From: Moritella marina ATCC 15381
Lineage (GTDB): Bacteria > Pseudomonadota > Gammaproteobacteria > Enterobacterales > Moritellaceae
Length of the DNA stretch: 64,000 nucleotides
Reading direction: 5' to 3'
Assembly (NCBI RefSeq): GCF_008931805.1
Contig: NZ_CP044399.1
Location: 186,001-250,000 of the forward strand
Shown: in pieces, positions 50,501-59,906 of the stretch
Layout of the letters: each line of letters starts with the position of its first letter
How positions within the stretch are numbered: position 1 is the stretch's first letter
Translations under genes and position numbers: made by a program
Notes under the pieces: generated by a model
The model's database searches: none
What the model was told of the DNA's origin: nothing
What the model saw: the letters and a program-made list of their open reading frames with translations, nothing else

Positions 50501-52066
50501 ATGACTATACATGTAAAAAATAATATCTCTTGGGTTGGGCAGCGTGATTGGGAAGTACGTGACTTTCACGGCACTGAATTTAAAACTGAGAAAGGCACAA
50601 GTTATAATAGTTATCTGATCCAAGAGGAAAAAACGGTATTAATTGATACGGTTGACCACAAATTTTGTTACGAATTTATCCAGCAATTAGAATTAGAAAT
50701 TGACCTGAACAAAATTGATTACATTGTTATTAACCACGCCGAAGAAGACCACGCTGGTGCACTCGCTGCATTATTAAATAGAATTCCCAATACACCGATT
50801 TATTGTACTGAAAATGCCATTGATTCCATTGTCGGTCATCATCACCAGCCAGATTGGAATTTCAATGTCGTGAAGACGGGTGACAGTTTAGATTTGGGTA
50901 ATGGCAAGCAGTTAGTGTTTATTGAAACGCCGATGTTGCACTGGCCTGATAGCATGATGACGTATATGACAGGTGATGCAGTGCTGTTTAGTAACGATGC
51001 ATTCGGTCAGCATTATTGCGATGAACGTTTATTCAATGATGAAGTTGATACTAAAGAGTTGATGGATCAGTGCCTACGTTATTATGCCAATATTCTTACG
51101 CCATTCAGTGCATTAGTTACTGCCAAGATCAAAGAAGTATTAAGCTTAAATTTACCTGTTGATATGATTGCAACGGCGCACGGTGTGGTATGGCGTGACA
51201 ACCCAATTCAGATTATTGAACAATATCTAACGTGGGCTGATAAATACCAAGAAGACCGTATTACTATTTTTTATGATTCAATGTCGAATAATACCCGGAT
51301 GATGGCAGATGCGATTGCCCAAGGTATCCATGAGGTTGATAGTCAGGTAGCGGTGAAAGTATTTAATGTTGCGCGTCATGATAAAAACGAGATCTTATCC
51401 AATGCCTTTATTTCTAAAGGGGTGTTAGTTGGCTCATCAACGATGAATAACGTGATGATGCCGAAAGTCGCAGGCATGCTTGAAGAGATCACTGGTTTAC
51501 GTTTTAAAAATAAAAAAGCCGCTGCATTTGGTAGCTATGGTTGGAATGGCGGTGCTATTGACCGTATCGAAAGCCGCTTAGAAGACGAAGGATTTGAGCG
51601 CTTTGAAAGTCTTAAAACGAAGTGGCGACCAGACGGTAAAGCAATATTAGCATGCCGTGAATATGGTCGCATGATTGCCATAGAGTGGGCACTAACCAGC
51701 GCGCCTGCTACTGATGTATCTGCATCTGCTGCAAATCAAACTGTTCCTGAACAAGTAGCACAAGAACCTGTATCAGGATCACAACCGCAAGCAGTTGCAA
51801 AGTCGATAGCAGAAAATTCGGTTGTTCAATTTGATATTGATGCTGGTATTGATGCTGGTATTGATGCTGGTATTGATGTCGATGTAAATAGCTCGATGTT
51901 ATGTACAGTCTGCCAGTGGATTTATGATCCCGCGCAAGGTGAGGCGAATCAAGATGTTGCCTCTGGTACAGCATGGTCAGATGTACCTGAGTACTTCCTT
52001 TGTCCTGAATGTGGTTTAGGTAAGGATGTATTCGAAGAAATAAAAACCAAGAAGGCGGTAGCATGA
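50501..52066 (+). CDS. norV: Anaerobic nitric oxide reductase flavorubredoxin NorV
   Basis: Reduces NO to N2O in the cytoplasm at low oxygen. 521 residues from the ATG at 50501; a TTG at 50489 is not needed. Domains: metallo-beta-lactamase-like di-iron domain with [11 protein letters not shown], flavodoxin domain ([27 protein letters not shown]), and a C-terminal rubredoxin with two Cys pairs (CTVCQWIYD and CPECGLG). The linker between flavodoxin and rubredoxin holds a triple 12-base repeat encoding I-D-A-G units. Its stop overlaps the norW start. Electrons come from NADH through NorW. Confidence 0.97.
   Translation: MTIHVKNNISWVGQRDWEVRDFHGTEFKTEKGTSYNSYLIQEEKTVLIDTVDHKFCYEFIQQLELEIDLNKIDYIVINHAEEDHAGALAALLNRIPNTPIYCTENAIDSIVGHHHQPDWNFNVVKTGDSLDLGNGKQLVFIETPMLHWPDSMMTYMTGDAVLFSNDAFGQHYCDERLFNDEVDTKELMDQCLRYYANILTPFSALVTAKIKEVLSLNLPVDMIATAHGVVWRDNPIQIIEQYLTWADKYQEDRITIFYDSMSNNTRMMADAIAQGIHEVDSQVAVKVFNVARHDKNEILSNAFISKGVLVGSSTMNNVMMPKVAGMLEEITGLRFKNKKAAAFGSYGWNGGAIDRIESRLEDEGFERFESLKTKWRPDGKAILACREYGRMIAIEWALTSAPATDVSASAANQTVPEQVAQEPVSGSQPQAVAKSIAENSVVQFDIDAGIDAGIDAGIDVDVNSSMLCTVCQWIYDPAQGEANQDVASGTAWSDVPEYFLCPECGLGKDVFEEIKTKKAVA
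51836..51878. repeat. 12-bp tandem repeat inside the norV linker
   Basis: Three perfect copies of ATTGATGCTGGT and a partial fourth encode repeated I-D-A-G in the linker before rubredoxin. Because 12 is a multiple of three, copy changes would keep the frame and change only linker length. Confidence 0.92.
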
Positions 52067-53223
52067 TAGGTGGTAATGAAAAATCAGTCGTTATCATAGG
52101 CAGTGGTTTTGCTGCCTATCAATTAGTTAAATCAATCCGTCGTGCAAATCAGCAACAAGCCATCATTGTCATCACTGGGGGTAATGGCGATGATTATGTT
52201 AAACCAGAATTGAGCCATGTATTTAGTAAAAAACTGACAGCGCAAGATATGGTTAAACAAAGCGGCGCAGAGTTTGCCGCAGAATATAATATTACCCTGA
52301 TGAACCATACTCGTGTTGATGGCATTAATCGCACTGAAAAGACGGTGAGTTGTCAGGGTATCGACATTGCTTATGATAACTTGGTACTGGCAACGGGCGC
52401 GCAATCATTTGTGCCATTTGTTGATGGTGATGCGGCTAACGACATTATTACCTTGAATAGTCTAGATGAGTATCAGCAGTCACAAGATAAGCTGGTTGCG
52501 GCTAAATCAGTGTTGGTGGTTGGCGCGGGGTTAGTGGGTACTGAAATCGCGATGGATTTAGCCATTGCTGATTATAAGGTGATATTAAGTGATCGCGCTG
52601 ATGCATTATTACCAAGTCTATTACCTGAATTTGTGTCATCTCAGCTTTATCAAACCATGAGAAGACAAGGGGTGGAATTACAACTGGGTAATGAGCTCAG
52701 TTGCATGACTAAAATAGACTCTGGCATTGCGGTTAGCTTTAAGAACGGGCATACCGCCAAAGTGGATAGTGTGGTGTGCGCAGCGGGGTTGAAACCTAAT
52801 ACGGCATTAGCCAGTCAAGCTGGTTTAGTGGTTAATCGCGGCATTGTGGTTGATAAACAGTTAAGCACCAATGATCCACATATCTTTGCCATTGGTGATT
52901 GCGCTGAGATTGACGGTAAACATTTAGCGTTTTTACAACCAATAATACTCAGTGCTAATACGTTAGCGAAAACCCTAACAGGTGCTGTGAGTGAAGTGAT
53001 GTTTCCGGCGATGTTAGTTAAAGTGAAAACACCACTATTTCCAATTCAATTAAGCGGTAATACCGCCGCAAGTGATGCGAATTGGCAAGTAGAGTTGACG
53101 ACATCGGGTATGACAGCAAAGGCTTATGATAGTGCAGAGCAACTTATTGGTTTTGTGGTGACGCAAGCGAATATGCCTGAAGCGTTTAAGTTATTACGCT
53201 TGTTGCCTAAGGTGATGAACTGA
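52063..53223 (+). CDS. norW: NADH:flavorubredoxin reductase NorW
   Basis: FAD-dependent pyridine-nucleotide reductase that passes electrons from NADH to the rubredoxin domain of NorV. 386 residues. The FAD motif at the N-terminus is [14 protein letters not shown], the NAD motif is [18 protein letters not shown], and the second FAD contact is [12 protein letters not shown]. Starts at an ATGA overlap with norV. Its stop lies in a short tandem repeat of TGATGAAC, and a terminator follows. Confidence 0.96.
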   Translation: MIGGNEKSVVIIGSGFAAYQLVKSIRRANQQQAIIVITGGNGDDYVKPELSHVFSKKLTAQDMVKQSGAEFAAEYNITLMNHTRVDGINRTEKTVSCQGIDIAYDNLVLATGAQSFVPFVDGDAANDIITLNSLDEYQQSQDKLVAAKSVLVVGAGLVGTEIAMDLAIADYKVILSDRADALLPSLLPEFVSSQLYQTMRRQGVELQLGNELSCMTKIDSGIAVSFKNGHTAKVDSVVCAAGLKPNTALASQAGLVVNRGIVVDKQLSTNDPHIFAIGDCAEIDGKHLAFLQPIILSANTLAKTLTGAVSEVMFPAMLVKVKTPLFPIQLSGNTAASDANWQVELTTSGMTAKAYDSAEQLIGFVVTQANMPEAFKLLRLLPKVMN

Positions 53224-53244
53224 TGAACTGATGAACTGATGAAC
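53213..53244. repeat. Four copies of TGATGAAC at the norW stop codon
   Basis: Four perfect 8-bp copies (53213, 53221, 53229, 53237). The second supplies the TGA stop of norW. As 8 is not a multiple of three, each unit repeats the stop in another frame. Confidence 0.92.
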
Positions 53245-53272
53245 TAATGTATCATTGAATTATTCATTCTAA

Positions 53273-53309
53273 AAAAACAACAGGTTTAAGTTATAAACCT
53301 GTTGTTTTT
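53273..53309. terminator. Rho-independent terminator after norVW
   Basis: AAAAACAACAGGTTTA pairs with TAAACCTGTTGTTTTT around a 5-base loop; suits both convergent genes. Confidence 0.9.
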
Positions 53310-53328
53310 ATCTCGCTAAATTGACTTG

Positions 53329-53751
53329 TTATACTGTTCTCGATGCCATTGGATGACTCGAACTCAGTTGGAGTAAGTCCCATAAATTACCATACAGGTC
53401 TTCAAATACCGCAACCGTACCATAATCTTGTTCTTGTGGTTCTCTAATGAATTTGATGCCATCAGATACCATGCGATTGTAGTCTCGCCAAAAATCATCT
53501 GTACTTAAAAACAGAAACACACGACCGCCGGATTGATTGCCGACGAAATCATCTTGTTCAGGCTTAGATGCACGAGCTAATAATAAAGTGACACCATTAG
53601 ATCCAGGTGGTGAAACGACTACCCAGCGTTTATCTTGCTCTGCTTGATAAGTATCTTCAATGAGTTCAAATTTTAGCTTATTAACATAAAAATCAATTGC
53701 TTCATCATAATCTTTAACAACAATTGCAACGTGTATTATTGATTGTTTCAA
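53329..53751 (-). CDS. VOC family protein (glyoxalase/bleomycin-resistance fold)
   Basis: 140 residues, one VOC domain: opening HVAIVVKDYDEAIDFYVNKL with a metal-ligand type His, a middle RWVVVSPPGSNGVTLLL strand and a closing FEDLYGNLWDL with the usual Glu. The substrate is unknown; members include glyoxalases, dioxygenases and antibiotic-binding proteins. Monocistronic by spacing. Confidence 0.88.
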   Translation of the reverse strand: MKQSIIHVAIVVKDYDEAIDFYVNKLKFELIEDTYQAEQDKRWVVVSPPGSNGVTLLLARASKPEQDDFVGNQSGGRVFLFLSTDDFWRDYNRMVSDGIKFIREPQEQDYGTVAVFEDLYGNLWDLLQLSSSHPMASRTV

Positions 53752-53794
53752 TCTGGAATTCCTTCATCTTCAGGTCGATAATTTTAACTTAATC

Positions 53795-55294
53795 TTACTT
53801 CAAGTAGCGGCTTTCTAAATGACGTCTAAAGTGCGCAGGGTTTAGTGTTTCGCCCGTTGCTTGCTTGACTAAATCGTTAGTGCTTAACAATGACGCATTT
53901 TGCCAAATGTTAGTTTTAAGCCAAGTGAAGATAGGCGATAAGTCGCCGCTAGTAATGATTGCCGAAACATCCATCTCTTGCTTAACCGTTGTCATGAACT
54001 GCGCCGCATACATAGCGCCTAGTGTATAAGACGGGAAGTAACCAAAGCTACCGTCGGTCCAATGCACATCTTGCATACAACCGTTGCGGTAATTACCTTT
54101 GGTGTCGACACCTAGGTATTGCTGCATTTTAAGTGCCCATAATTCTGGAATATCATCTACTTCGATATCGCCATTCATCAATGCTTGTTCAATTTCATAA
54201 CGTAACATTACATGCGCAGGGTAAGTCACTTCATCGGCATCAACACGGATGAAATCAGGCTTTACGCGGGTATAACACTGGCTTAGGTTTAGCGGGTTAT
54301 AAATAGCCGAGTCTGTACCATTGAATGCTTGTTTAATTTCTGGTGTTAGCAAAGTTAAAAACTCTTCGCTACGACCTAATTGCATTTCAAATAACAGACT
54401 TTGGCTTTCATGAATACCCATTGAACGTGCTTGGCCAACAGGTAAGTGGTTAAGTGCTGTTGGTAAGCCTTGTTCATAACGCGCGTGACCTGTTTCATGA
54501 ACAACGCCCATTAAGCTTTGAGTAAAATCATCTTCTTCGTAACGCGTAGTAATACGTACGTCTGAAGATACGCCGCCGCAGAATGGGTGCGCTGATACAT
54601 CAAGACGGCCGTGGTTAAAATCAAAGCCTAAAATACCCATGGTTTTTAAGCCTAATTGCTGTTGTGCAGCAATCGGGAAGTGACCCGTTGGCATGATGGT
54701 GTTGTCTGATTTTTGTTTTTCTTGTGCTGCTAGCGTTAGTTCAGGTAACCATGACTTAACGTCATCAAAAATCGGATCAAGCTGGGCGCTGGTCATGCCC
54801 GGTTCGTACAAGTCCATTAACGCGTCATAGTTGCTGCAGTTGTTGGCTTGTGCGCGAATACTGGCTTCTTCACGCGACAACTCAACCACTGTTTTTAAGT
54901 TTTTCGCAAAACCAGCCCAGTCGTTTTCTTTACGTTGGGTACGCCAAGCGTGCTCACATTTAGAACCTGCTAACGATTGCGCTGAAACTAATTCTTCAGG
55001 CACTATGTTAGCTTGCTGCCAGCTGCGAGCTATTTCCGCTAAGCTCGCTTGTTGTTCTGTCGATAATTGCTCTGACTGCGCTTGTTTAATTAAATCGGCA
55101 AGTTGTGGTGCTGTGCTTTGCTGGTGGATCATGACAGCAAGTTCAGCCATCGCTTCAGAGCGTGCTTGATTACCGCCAGAAGGCATCATTGCCGCTTGAT
55201 CCCAACCACAAATAGAGGATAAATGGCTTAGGTTATGGATCTTTTTAAAATGTTTAGATAGCTGTTCATAGGCTGATTTTGTTGTCATGTTCAT
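53795..55294 (-). CDS. Carboxypeptidase Taq, M32 metallopeptidase
   Basis: Zinc carboxypeptidase of 499 residues, the standard length for M32. The zinc motif is HETGH (in GVVHETGHARYEQGLP) with the downstream Glu in GIHESQSLLFE. Other family marks: DVRITTRY, VTYPAHVMLRYEIE and GSFGYFPSYTLGAMYAAQ. Removes C-terminal residues from peptides in the cytoplasm. Monocistronic. Confidence 0.95.
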   Translation of the reverse strand: MNMTTKSAYEQLSKHFKKIHNLSHLSSICGWDQAAMMPSGGNQARSEAMAELAVMIHQQSTAPQLADLIKQAQSEQLSTEQQASLAEIARSWQQANIVPEELVSAQSLAGSKCEHAWRTQRKENDWAGFAKNLKTVVELSREEASIRAQANNCSNYDALMDLYEPGMTSAQLDPIFDDVKSWLPELTLAAQEKQKSDNTIMPTGHFPIAAQQQLGLKTMGILGFDFNHGRLDVSAHPFCGGVSSDVRITTRYEEDDFTQSLMGVVHETGHARYEQGLPTALNHLPVGQARSMGIHESQSLLFEMQLGRSEEFLTLLTPEIKQAFNGTDSAIYNPLNLSQCYTRVKPDFIRVDADEVTYPAHVMLRYEIEQALMNGDIEVDDIPELWALKMQQYLGVDTKGNYRNGCMQDVHWTDGSFGYFPSYTLGAMYAAQFMTTVKQEMDVSAIITSGDLSPIFTWLKTNIWQNASLLSTNDLVKQATGETLNPAHFRRHLESRYLK

Positions 55295-55455
55295 TCCAAA
55301 GTGGGATAAGAGGAAAGGGAGAATGCTAACCAGATTTGGCTAAAGTATTATTTACTATATTAGTTAACACTTTAAAGGGTAAAATTTGTTTTAACAAGGC
55401 AAATAAGTCGTCCTGAAATCACACTTTATATGATCATATTTACCCATGTTTGAGG

Positions 55456-56328
55456 TTAAGCCTCTTTAAAACGAGGTTTGATCATGCCCTTGACGTCTGT
55501 CTGTAGGGTAAAAATACAACCTGATAATGGTGATGCTGCGCGTTCACTCGCAGACATCTTTTCGCGGCCTGAAGTAATGAAAAGCGTGTTCATATCACGG
55601 CCTCCGAAACAGACCATGGTCGGATTTTTAACGGGGATTGGATATTCAGCTAAGATCTCGCCATTGGGTGAGATACGAATCACTTTAGCACCGCTAAACA
55701 TCGCAACCCAGTAGCAACCTTCAACATCCATCGCTGCGCCATCTGGTCGGCCATAATCAGGTTCGAACCGTTTGAATGTTTCTCTGATGCCTGCATGACC
55801 AAATTCATCTAGAGGTGTACGATACATGACTCGGTTTGGTGTATCCGTTGTATACATCCATTGTTTATCAGGGCTAAACGCCAGGCCATTGGCACCGAGA
55901 ATATCAGCGTGTATGACTTTGGTATTTAAATCTGCATCAACGCGACATAACAAGGCACCATTAAAATCTTTTGGTGACCAATATGTGCCAGCGTAAAAGC
56001 GGCCTAATTGATCTACGCCACCATCATTAAAACGAGCCAGCGCTGGATTGTTCGGGTTATCACAGACTTTTTTATCTAGCTGTCCATCGGCATCGGTTAA
56101 ATAGATCCCTGTGCGCATTGCACAGATAAAACCAGCTGATTCTCTAAGCGCAAAGCTGCCGACTTCTTCAGCAAAATTTAATACGTGATGTTTTTTGGTT
56201 AATAGGTCATATCGGTGTATTTGTTTCTCTAAGATATCTGTCCAATATAAGCTTTGGCTTTGTTCACACCAGGTTGGGCATTCTGGTAAATGGCCGTTGT
56301 AATCAAATAACAGGTTTATATTATTCAT
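55456..56328 (-). CDS. SMP-30/gluconolactonase/LRE family protein
   Basis: 290 residues, six-bladed beta-propeller. Metal ligands fit the family: Glu in GHLPECPTW, Asn in ANGLAFSPD and Asp in TDTPNRVMY. The R-P-D-G-A-A-M-D segment and W-T-D-I-L-E are typical. Such enzymes hydrolyse sugar lactones. No sugar operon surrounds it; the neighbouring SDR gene is on the same strand about 90 bases upstream, so a joint transcript is possible. Confidence 0.88.
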   Translation of the reverse strand: MNNINLLFDYNGHLPECPTWCEQSQSLYWTDILEKQIHRYDLLTKKHHVLNFAEEVGSFALRESAGFICAMRTGIYLTDADGQLDKKVCDNPNNPALARFNDGGVDQLGRFYAGTYWSPKDFNGALLCRVDADLNTKVIHADILGANGLAFSPDKQWMYTTDTPNRVMYRTPLDEFGHAGIRETFKRFEPDYGRPDGAAMDVEGCYWVAMFSGAKVIRISPNGEILAEYPIPVKNPTMVCFGGRDMNTLFITSGREKMSASERAASPLSGCIFTLQTDVKGMIKPRFKEA

Positions 56329-56420
56329 ATTCAGATACCTTTGTGTTGCTGGTTATCGTGATGTTCGTGTTTAGGCTTAGGTTTTGTTGATAGCGTTAAT
56401 ACGCGCTGATTTAACCTGAT

Positions 56421-57245
56421 TTAACCTGATTTAGCCAAGATCCCATCTAATACGCGAAACGGTAAAATACGCTTTAATAAAGCAAATAAATAGGTTGGAA
56501 ACGTCACGTAATAGCGTACTTTCGGTCGGTTACTTTCAATCGCATGAATTAATGCTTTGGTGACAGCTTCAGGCCCGAGGGTAAATTGATTGCTGACATC
56601 TTTTTTGGCCAAACGGCTGATTTGTTGTTGGTAGTCTTTAGCGTGCACACTGTTTTCAATATCAATGTGTTCTTGAAAAGCACTTAATGCGTTGGCTCTG
56701 AATTGGCTCACAATCGGTCCCGGTTCAATTAAGGATACCTTGATAGGTGAATCTCGTAGTTCTAAGCGTAGGGTATCTGTTAAACCTTCGATTGCGAACT
56801 TGCTGGCGTTATAGGCGCCGCGATATTTCATTGCCACTAAGCCTAAAACGGAGCTGTTTTGGATGATACGACCACGCCCATTAGCGCGCATTAACGGAAT
56901 TATTTGTGTCGTCAGTTCGTGCCAACCAAATACATTGGCTTCAAATTGTTTACGCAGTGCATCTGTTGGTAAATCTTCAACAGCGCCTGGTTGGCCATAG
57001 GCTCCGTTATTAAATAACACGTCAATTTTGCCATCGGTGAGCTTAACGATATGCGCTACTGCTGCAGTAATGGATTTTGTCGAGCTTAAATCGAGTTGCA
57101 CACTTTCAAAACCTTGGGCAATTAAAGCGGTTACGTCTGCTGGCTTTCTGGCTGTAGCAAAGACACGATAACCCGCGGCTTTAAGGGTGACAGCGCCGTG
57201 ATAGCCGATCCCAGTCGAAGCTCCAGTGATGAGTACGGTTTGCAT
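56421..57245 (-). CDS. Short-chain dehydrogenase/reductase
   Basis: 274 residues, classical SDR. The cofactor motif is T-G-A-S-T-G-I-G-Y-H-G (6-16), followed by NNGAYGQPG and a catalytic Ser with Y-x-x-x-K (Y-N-A-S-K). An Arg after the second strand (TARKP) suggests NADP. Substrate unknown. Its 3' end lies in short repeats of TGATTTAACC (about 56407-56432) that include the stop codon. Confidence 0.9.
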   Translation of the reverse strand: MQTVLITGASTGIGYHGAVTLKAAGYRVFATARKPADVTALIAQGFESVQLDLSSTKSITAAVAHIVKLTDGKIDVLFNNGAYGQPGAVEDLPTDALRKQFEANVFGWHELTTQIIPLMRANGRGRIIQNSSVLGLVAMKYRGAYNASKFAIEGLTDTLRLELRDSPIKVSLIEPGPIVSQFRANALSAFQEHIDIENSVHAKDYQQQISRLAKKDVSNQFTLGPEAVTKALIHAIESNRPKVRYYVTFPTYLFALLKRILPFRVLDGILAKSG

Positions 57246-57360
57246 TTAAGTGTATCCTTGCGTTTTAAGCTGAATTAGTGGTTGATGTTTTAGTTCGATA
57301 TTACGATTTATATCAATGCTGTGTGTGGTAGCAATGTAGTGTGGCATGAAATTCAGGCAC

Positions 57361-57398
57361 AAAAAAGCCCGTGATTCAGTTAAAATTGAGTCACGGGC
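57361..57398 (-). terminator. Terminator of the DUF2333 gene
   Basis: On the minus strand AGCCCGTGA pairs with TCACGGGCT (9 bp) and is followed by a T-run. Located 27 bases after the DUF2333 stop. Confidence 0.85.
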
Positions 57399-57424
57399 TG
57401 AAGCGCTATTTATGCTAACGAAGA

Positions 57425-58402
57425 TTAACCTTGTTCTAGTAATCTACGTAGGTCAATAACCGCCGCGTTTGCGCGAGATAGGTAGTTTGCCATTACTAGC
57501 GAGTGGTTAGCAAAGATACCAAAACCAGCGCCATTTAAGATCATTGGGCTGCCTACAGGCTGTAGTGACGCTTCTAGTTCAAGGATGATTTGGTCAACAC
57601 TTGCTAGCGCATTTTTCTTCTCTAATACGCCTTTAAAGTCAATACGTGCTGCTTTTAGATAGTGATACAGCGCCCAAGAAGAACCGCGAGCTTCCCAGAA
57701 TACATTATCAATATCTAACCAAGGTGTTTTAACATTAGAACCTAATTCAGTGAATGTTGATTGTTCAGCACCAAGATCACCTGATAAATCAGTGTTGATA
57801 CGGTATTGGCCAACAGACGCACTTAAACGTTGAGACAATGAACCAAGGCGTTTTTCAACTTGCTTAAACCATTCAGCAAGGTTATCGGCACGGGCGTAGA
57901 ATTGTGCGTTTTTAGATTGCGAATCGTTTAATTTATCGAGGTATGTTTGCAGTTCAGCAATTGTTTTTTTGTATTCAGAGTTGGCATTGGTTGGGAATAA
58001 ACGTGTGTGTTCAACATTTAACGAGCCGTGTGCTTTTTGTAGATCTTTATTTTCAGTTGATTGCGTTTGTGAACGGCTTAAGTCACGACGTAACACCAAC
58101 ATAAGGTCACGAGACTGTTCTAATAACCCATATTCCCATGATGGCATGTTATCCATCATGATTGCTGGTGGTAATACTGAGTTACTTAGGTAGCCGCCAT
58201 TTTTTTCATTTAGTATTAGCAACGACTTAATCAGTGTTGCTGTAGTATAAGAACCAACTGCAATTTCGGCACTGTTTTTAGTCAGTTCTTCCGTAACACG
58301 TGTTGGACTAAAATTATCTGGTTCAACACTCCAATAAACTGAAGTGGCATAAAAGATAATGCTGACAGCAGCAATACCTGCAATGATTTTAGATTTACTC
58401 AT
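57425..58402 (-). CDS. DUF2333 family protein
   Basis: 325 residues from the ATG at 58402, which has a GAGGG site; ATG at 58423 adds seven. One N-terminal TM segment (about 7-24), then a mostly helical extracytoplasmic region with repeated Gln/Asn-Leu heptads. The YTTATLIKSLLILNEKNGGY and NMPSWEYGLLEQSRDLML parts match what I recall of DUF2333. Function unknown. Monocistronic with its own terminator. Confidence 0.85.
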   Translation of the reverse strand: MSKSKIIAGIAAVSIIFYATSVYWSVEPDNFSPTRVTEELTKNSAEIAVGSYTTATLIKSLLILNEKNGGYLSNSVLPPAIMMDNMPSWEYGLLEQSRDLMLVLRRDLSRSQTQSTENKDLQKAHGSLNVEHTRLFPTNANSEYKKTIAELQTYLDKLNDSQSKNAQFYARADNLAEWFKQVEKRLGSLSQRLSASVGQYRINTDLSGDLGAEQSTFTELGSNVKTPWLDIDNVFWEARGSSWALYHYLKAARIDFKGVLEKKNALASVDQIILELEASLQPVGSPMILNGAGFGIFANHSLVMANYLSRANAAVIDLRRLLEQG

Positions 58403-58526
58403 GTGGTCGTTCCCTCGAATCATACGTTAAGTTTAGTAATGTTTACTCTAGTGTAACTCGCTGAAATGTTTGCAACAAGCGCAATCACAATATAAAACCT
58501 GCATACTTATAGAGTATAAAAATACA

Positions 58527-58808
58527 TTATGATTTTTTGATCCTTACCACCTGCATAATGTCGACGTTAAACCCTGCAATTGTTTCTATTTCGGGATAGT
58601 AAGTGAGATTGACACGCGCTCCCGTTAACGATTGATAGACTTTTTTACGTTTAAATTTAAACGGCACCGTGTGACCTTGGATCATTACCGTATTGACAAA
58701 CCAGTCATCTTTTTCGCGCTGTACGTGAGAGGTTACCTTTTGCAGTTCTGAATGAGTTAATCCAGCGTGTTTTTTGAGTAATTTATCGGGATCTGAAGCC
58801 ATTTTCAT
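58527..58808 (-). CDS. Small basic protein of unknown function
   Basis: 93 residues, soluble, pI clearly basic. Reads as a conserved small protein (HSELQKVTSHVQREKDDWF, then HTVPFKFKRKKVYQSL). Pattern resembles uncharacterised proteins of Vibrio and Shewanella, but I cannot name a family. It lies alone, about 100 bases before DUF2333 on the same strand. Confidence 0.7.
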   Translation of the reverse strand: MKMASDPDKLLKKHAGLTHSELQKVTSHVQREKDDWFVNTVMIQGHTVPFKFKRKKVYQSLTGARVNLTYYPEIETIAGFNVDIMQVVRIKKS

Positions 58809-59036
58809 TGTCTCGTCGTATTGCTGTTATATACATATCGTCGTTATGAACCATTATGAATGGTGGTGATCGTGACTTGATAATATCGATGCACAGGGAT
58901 GAGTATATCTCAAAATAACGTTAAACTTTGTTTATTGACGCTATTTTTCAGGTTTACAGGTGTAAATATGATATAAACTAAGGGGTAATATTAACTCCCT
59001 TTCGATAATGATATTAGGGAAAACAGGGAGAACGAT

Positions 59037-59825
59037 GTGAGACAAAATACACGTCACCAAAAAATAATTTCGTTGGTTAAGGAAGAAGGGTTCGTCAGTA
59101 CTGAAGTGCTCGTTGAGCATTTTTCAGTAAGCCCGCAAACCATCCGTCGCGATTTAAATGAATTAGCTGAGAAGAATTTAGTGCGTCGCCACCACGGTGG
59201 TGCATCATTATTAGAAAGCAGTGTTGTTAACGATTCATATGTTAATCGCAAGCAAAAAACGGCTAAAGAAAAAATGAAAATCGCCCAGGCGATGGCTGAA
59301 TTAATTCCAGATGGTTCATCATTATTTATTGATATTGGCACCACGTCAGAGGCGCTAGCGCGTGCACTATTAAATCATAGCAATTTACGTATTGTGACCA
59401 ATAATCTTAATGTAGCCACTATTTTGATGCAAAAACCTGATTTCAGAGTCATTGTTGCGGGTGGTGAAGTACGCAATAAAGATGCCGGTGTAGTTGGCGA
59501 AGCGACCGTCGATTTTATCAAGCAGTTTAGAATGGATTTTGGCATTGTTACCATCAGTGGTTTAGATATGGATGGTTCATTGTTGGATTTTGATTATCAA
59601 GAAGTGCGAGTCACACAAGCGATCATCGAGTGCTCACAAGAAGTATTCTTACCCGTTGATCATACTAAATTCGGCCGAAATGCCATGGTCAATATTGGTA
59701 ATATCAATCAGGTGAATAAGCTATTTACTGACATTGAGCCACCAGAAGAACTGGCTAAATTATTACAATTACATCAAGTCGAGTCTATCGTTTGTGAAGC
59801 GAGCTTAGAGCTTAGCGATATATAA
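59037..59825 (+). CDS. glpR: Glycerol-3-phosphate regulon repressor GlpR
   Basis: DeoR-family repressor, 262 residues. The N-terminal winged HTH reads FVSTEVLVEHFSVSPQTIRR and the C-terminal sensor FIDIGTTSEALARALL, NHSNLRIVTNNLNVA and VDHTKFGRNAMVN, all close to E. coli GlpR. Binding glycerol-3-phosphate releases it from DNA. The start is GTG at 59037, 7 bases after AGGGAG; an ATG two bases earlier meets a stop at once. No glp gene is adjacent, which is unusual, since relatives often keep glpR beside glpD or glpE-G. Confidence 0.93.
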   Translation: MRQNTRHQKIISLVKEEGFVSTEVLVEHFSVSPQTIRRDLNELAEKNLVRRHHGGASLLESSVVNDSYVNRKQKTAKEKMKIAQAMAELIPDGSSLFIDIGTTSEALARALLNHSNLRIVTNNLNVATILMQKPDFRVIVAGGEVRNKDAGVVGEATVDFIKQFRMDFGIVTISGLDMDGSLLDFDYQEVRVTQAIIECSQEVFLPVDHTKFGRNAMVNIGNINQVNKLFTDIEPPEELAKLLQLHQVESIVCEASLELSDI

Positions 59826-59906
59826 GATTAGAATTAATATTAACGAGTTAAATAACTATTTTATTAAAGTATGTTATTTAATTCAGTACAGAGAAGGGAG
59901 AATCTC

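Noticed and set aside
51708-52097. 129-codon frame antisense to norV, rich in H-Q-Y repeats
   Set aside because: The repeats are only the complement of the 12-bp linker repeats in norV.
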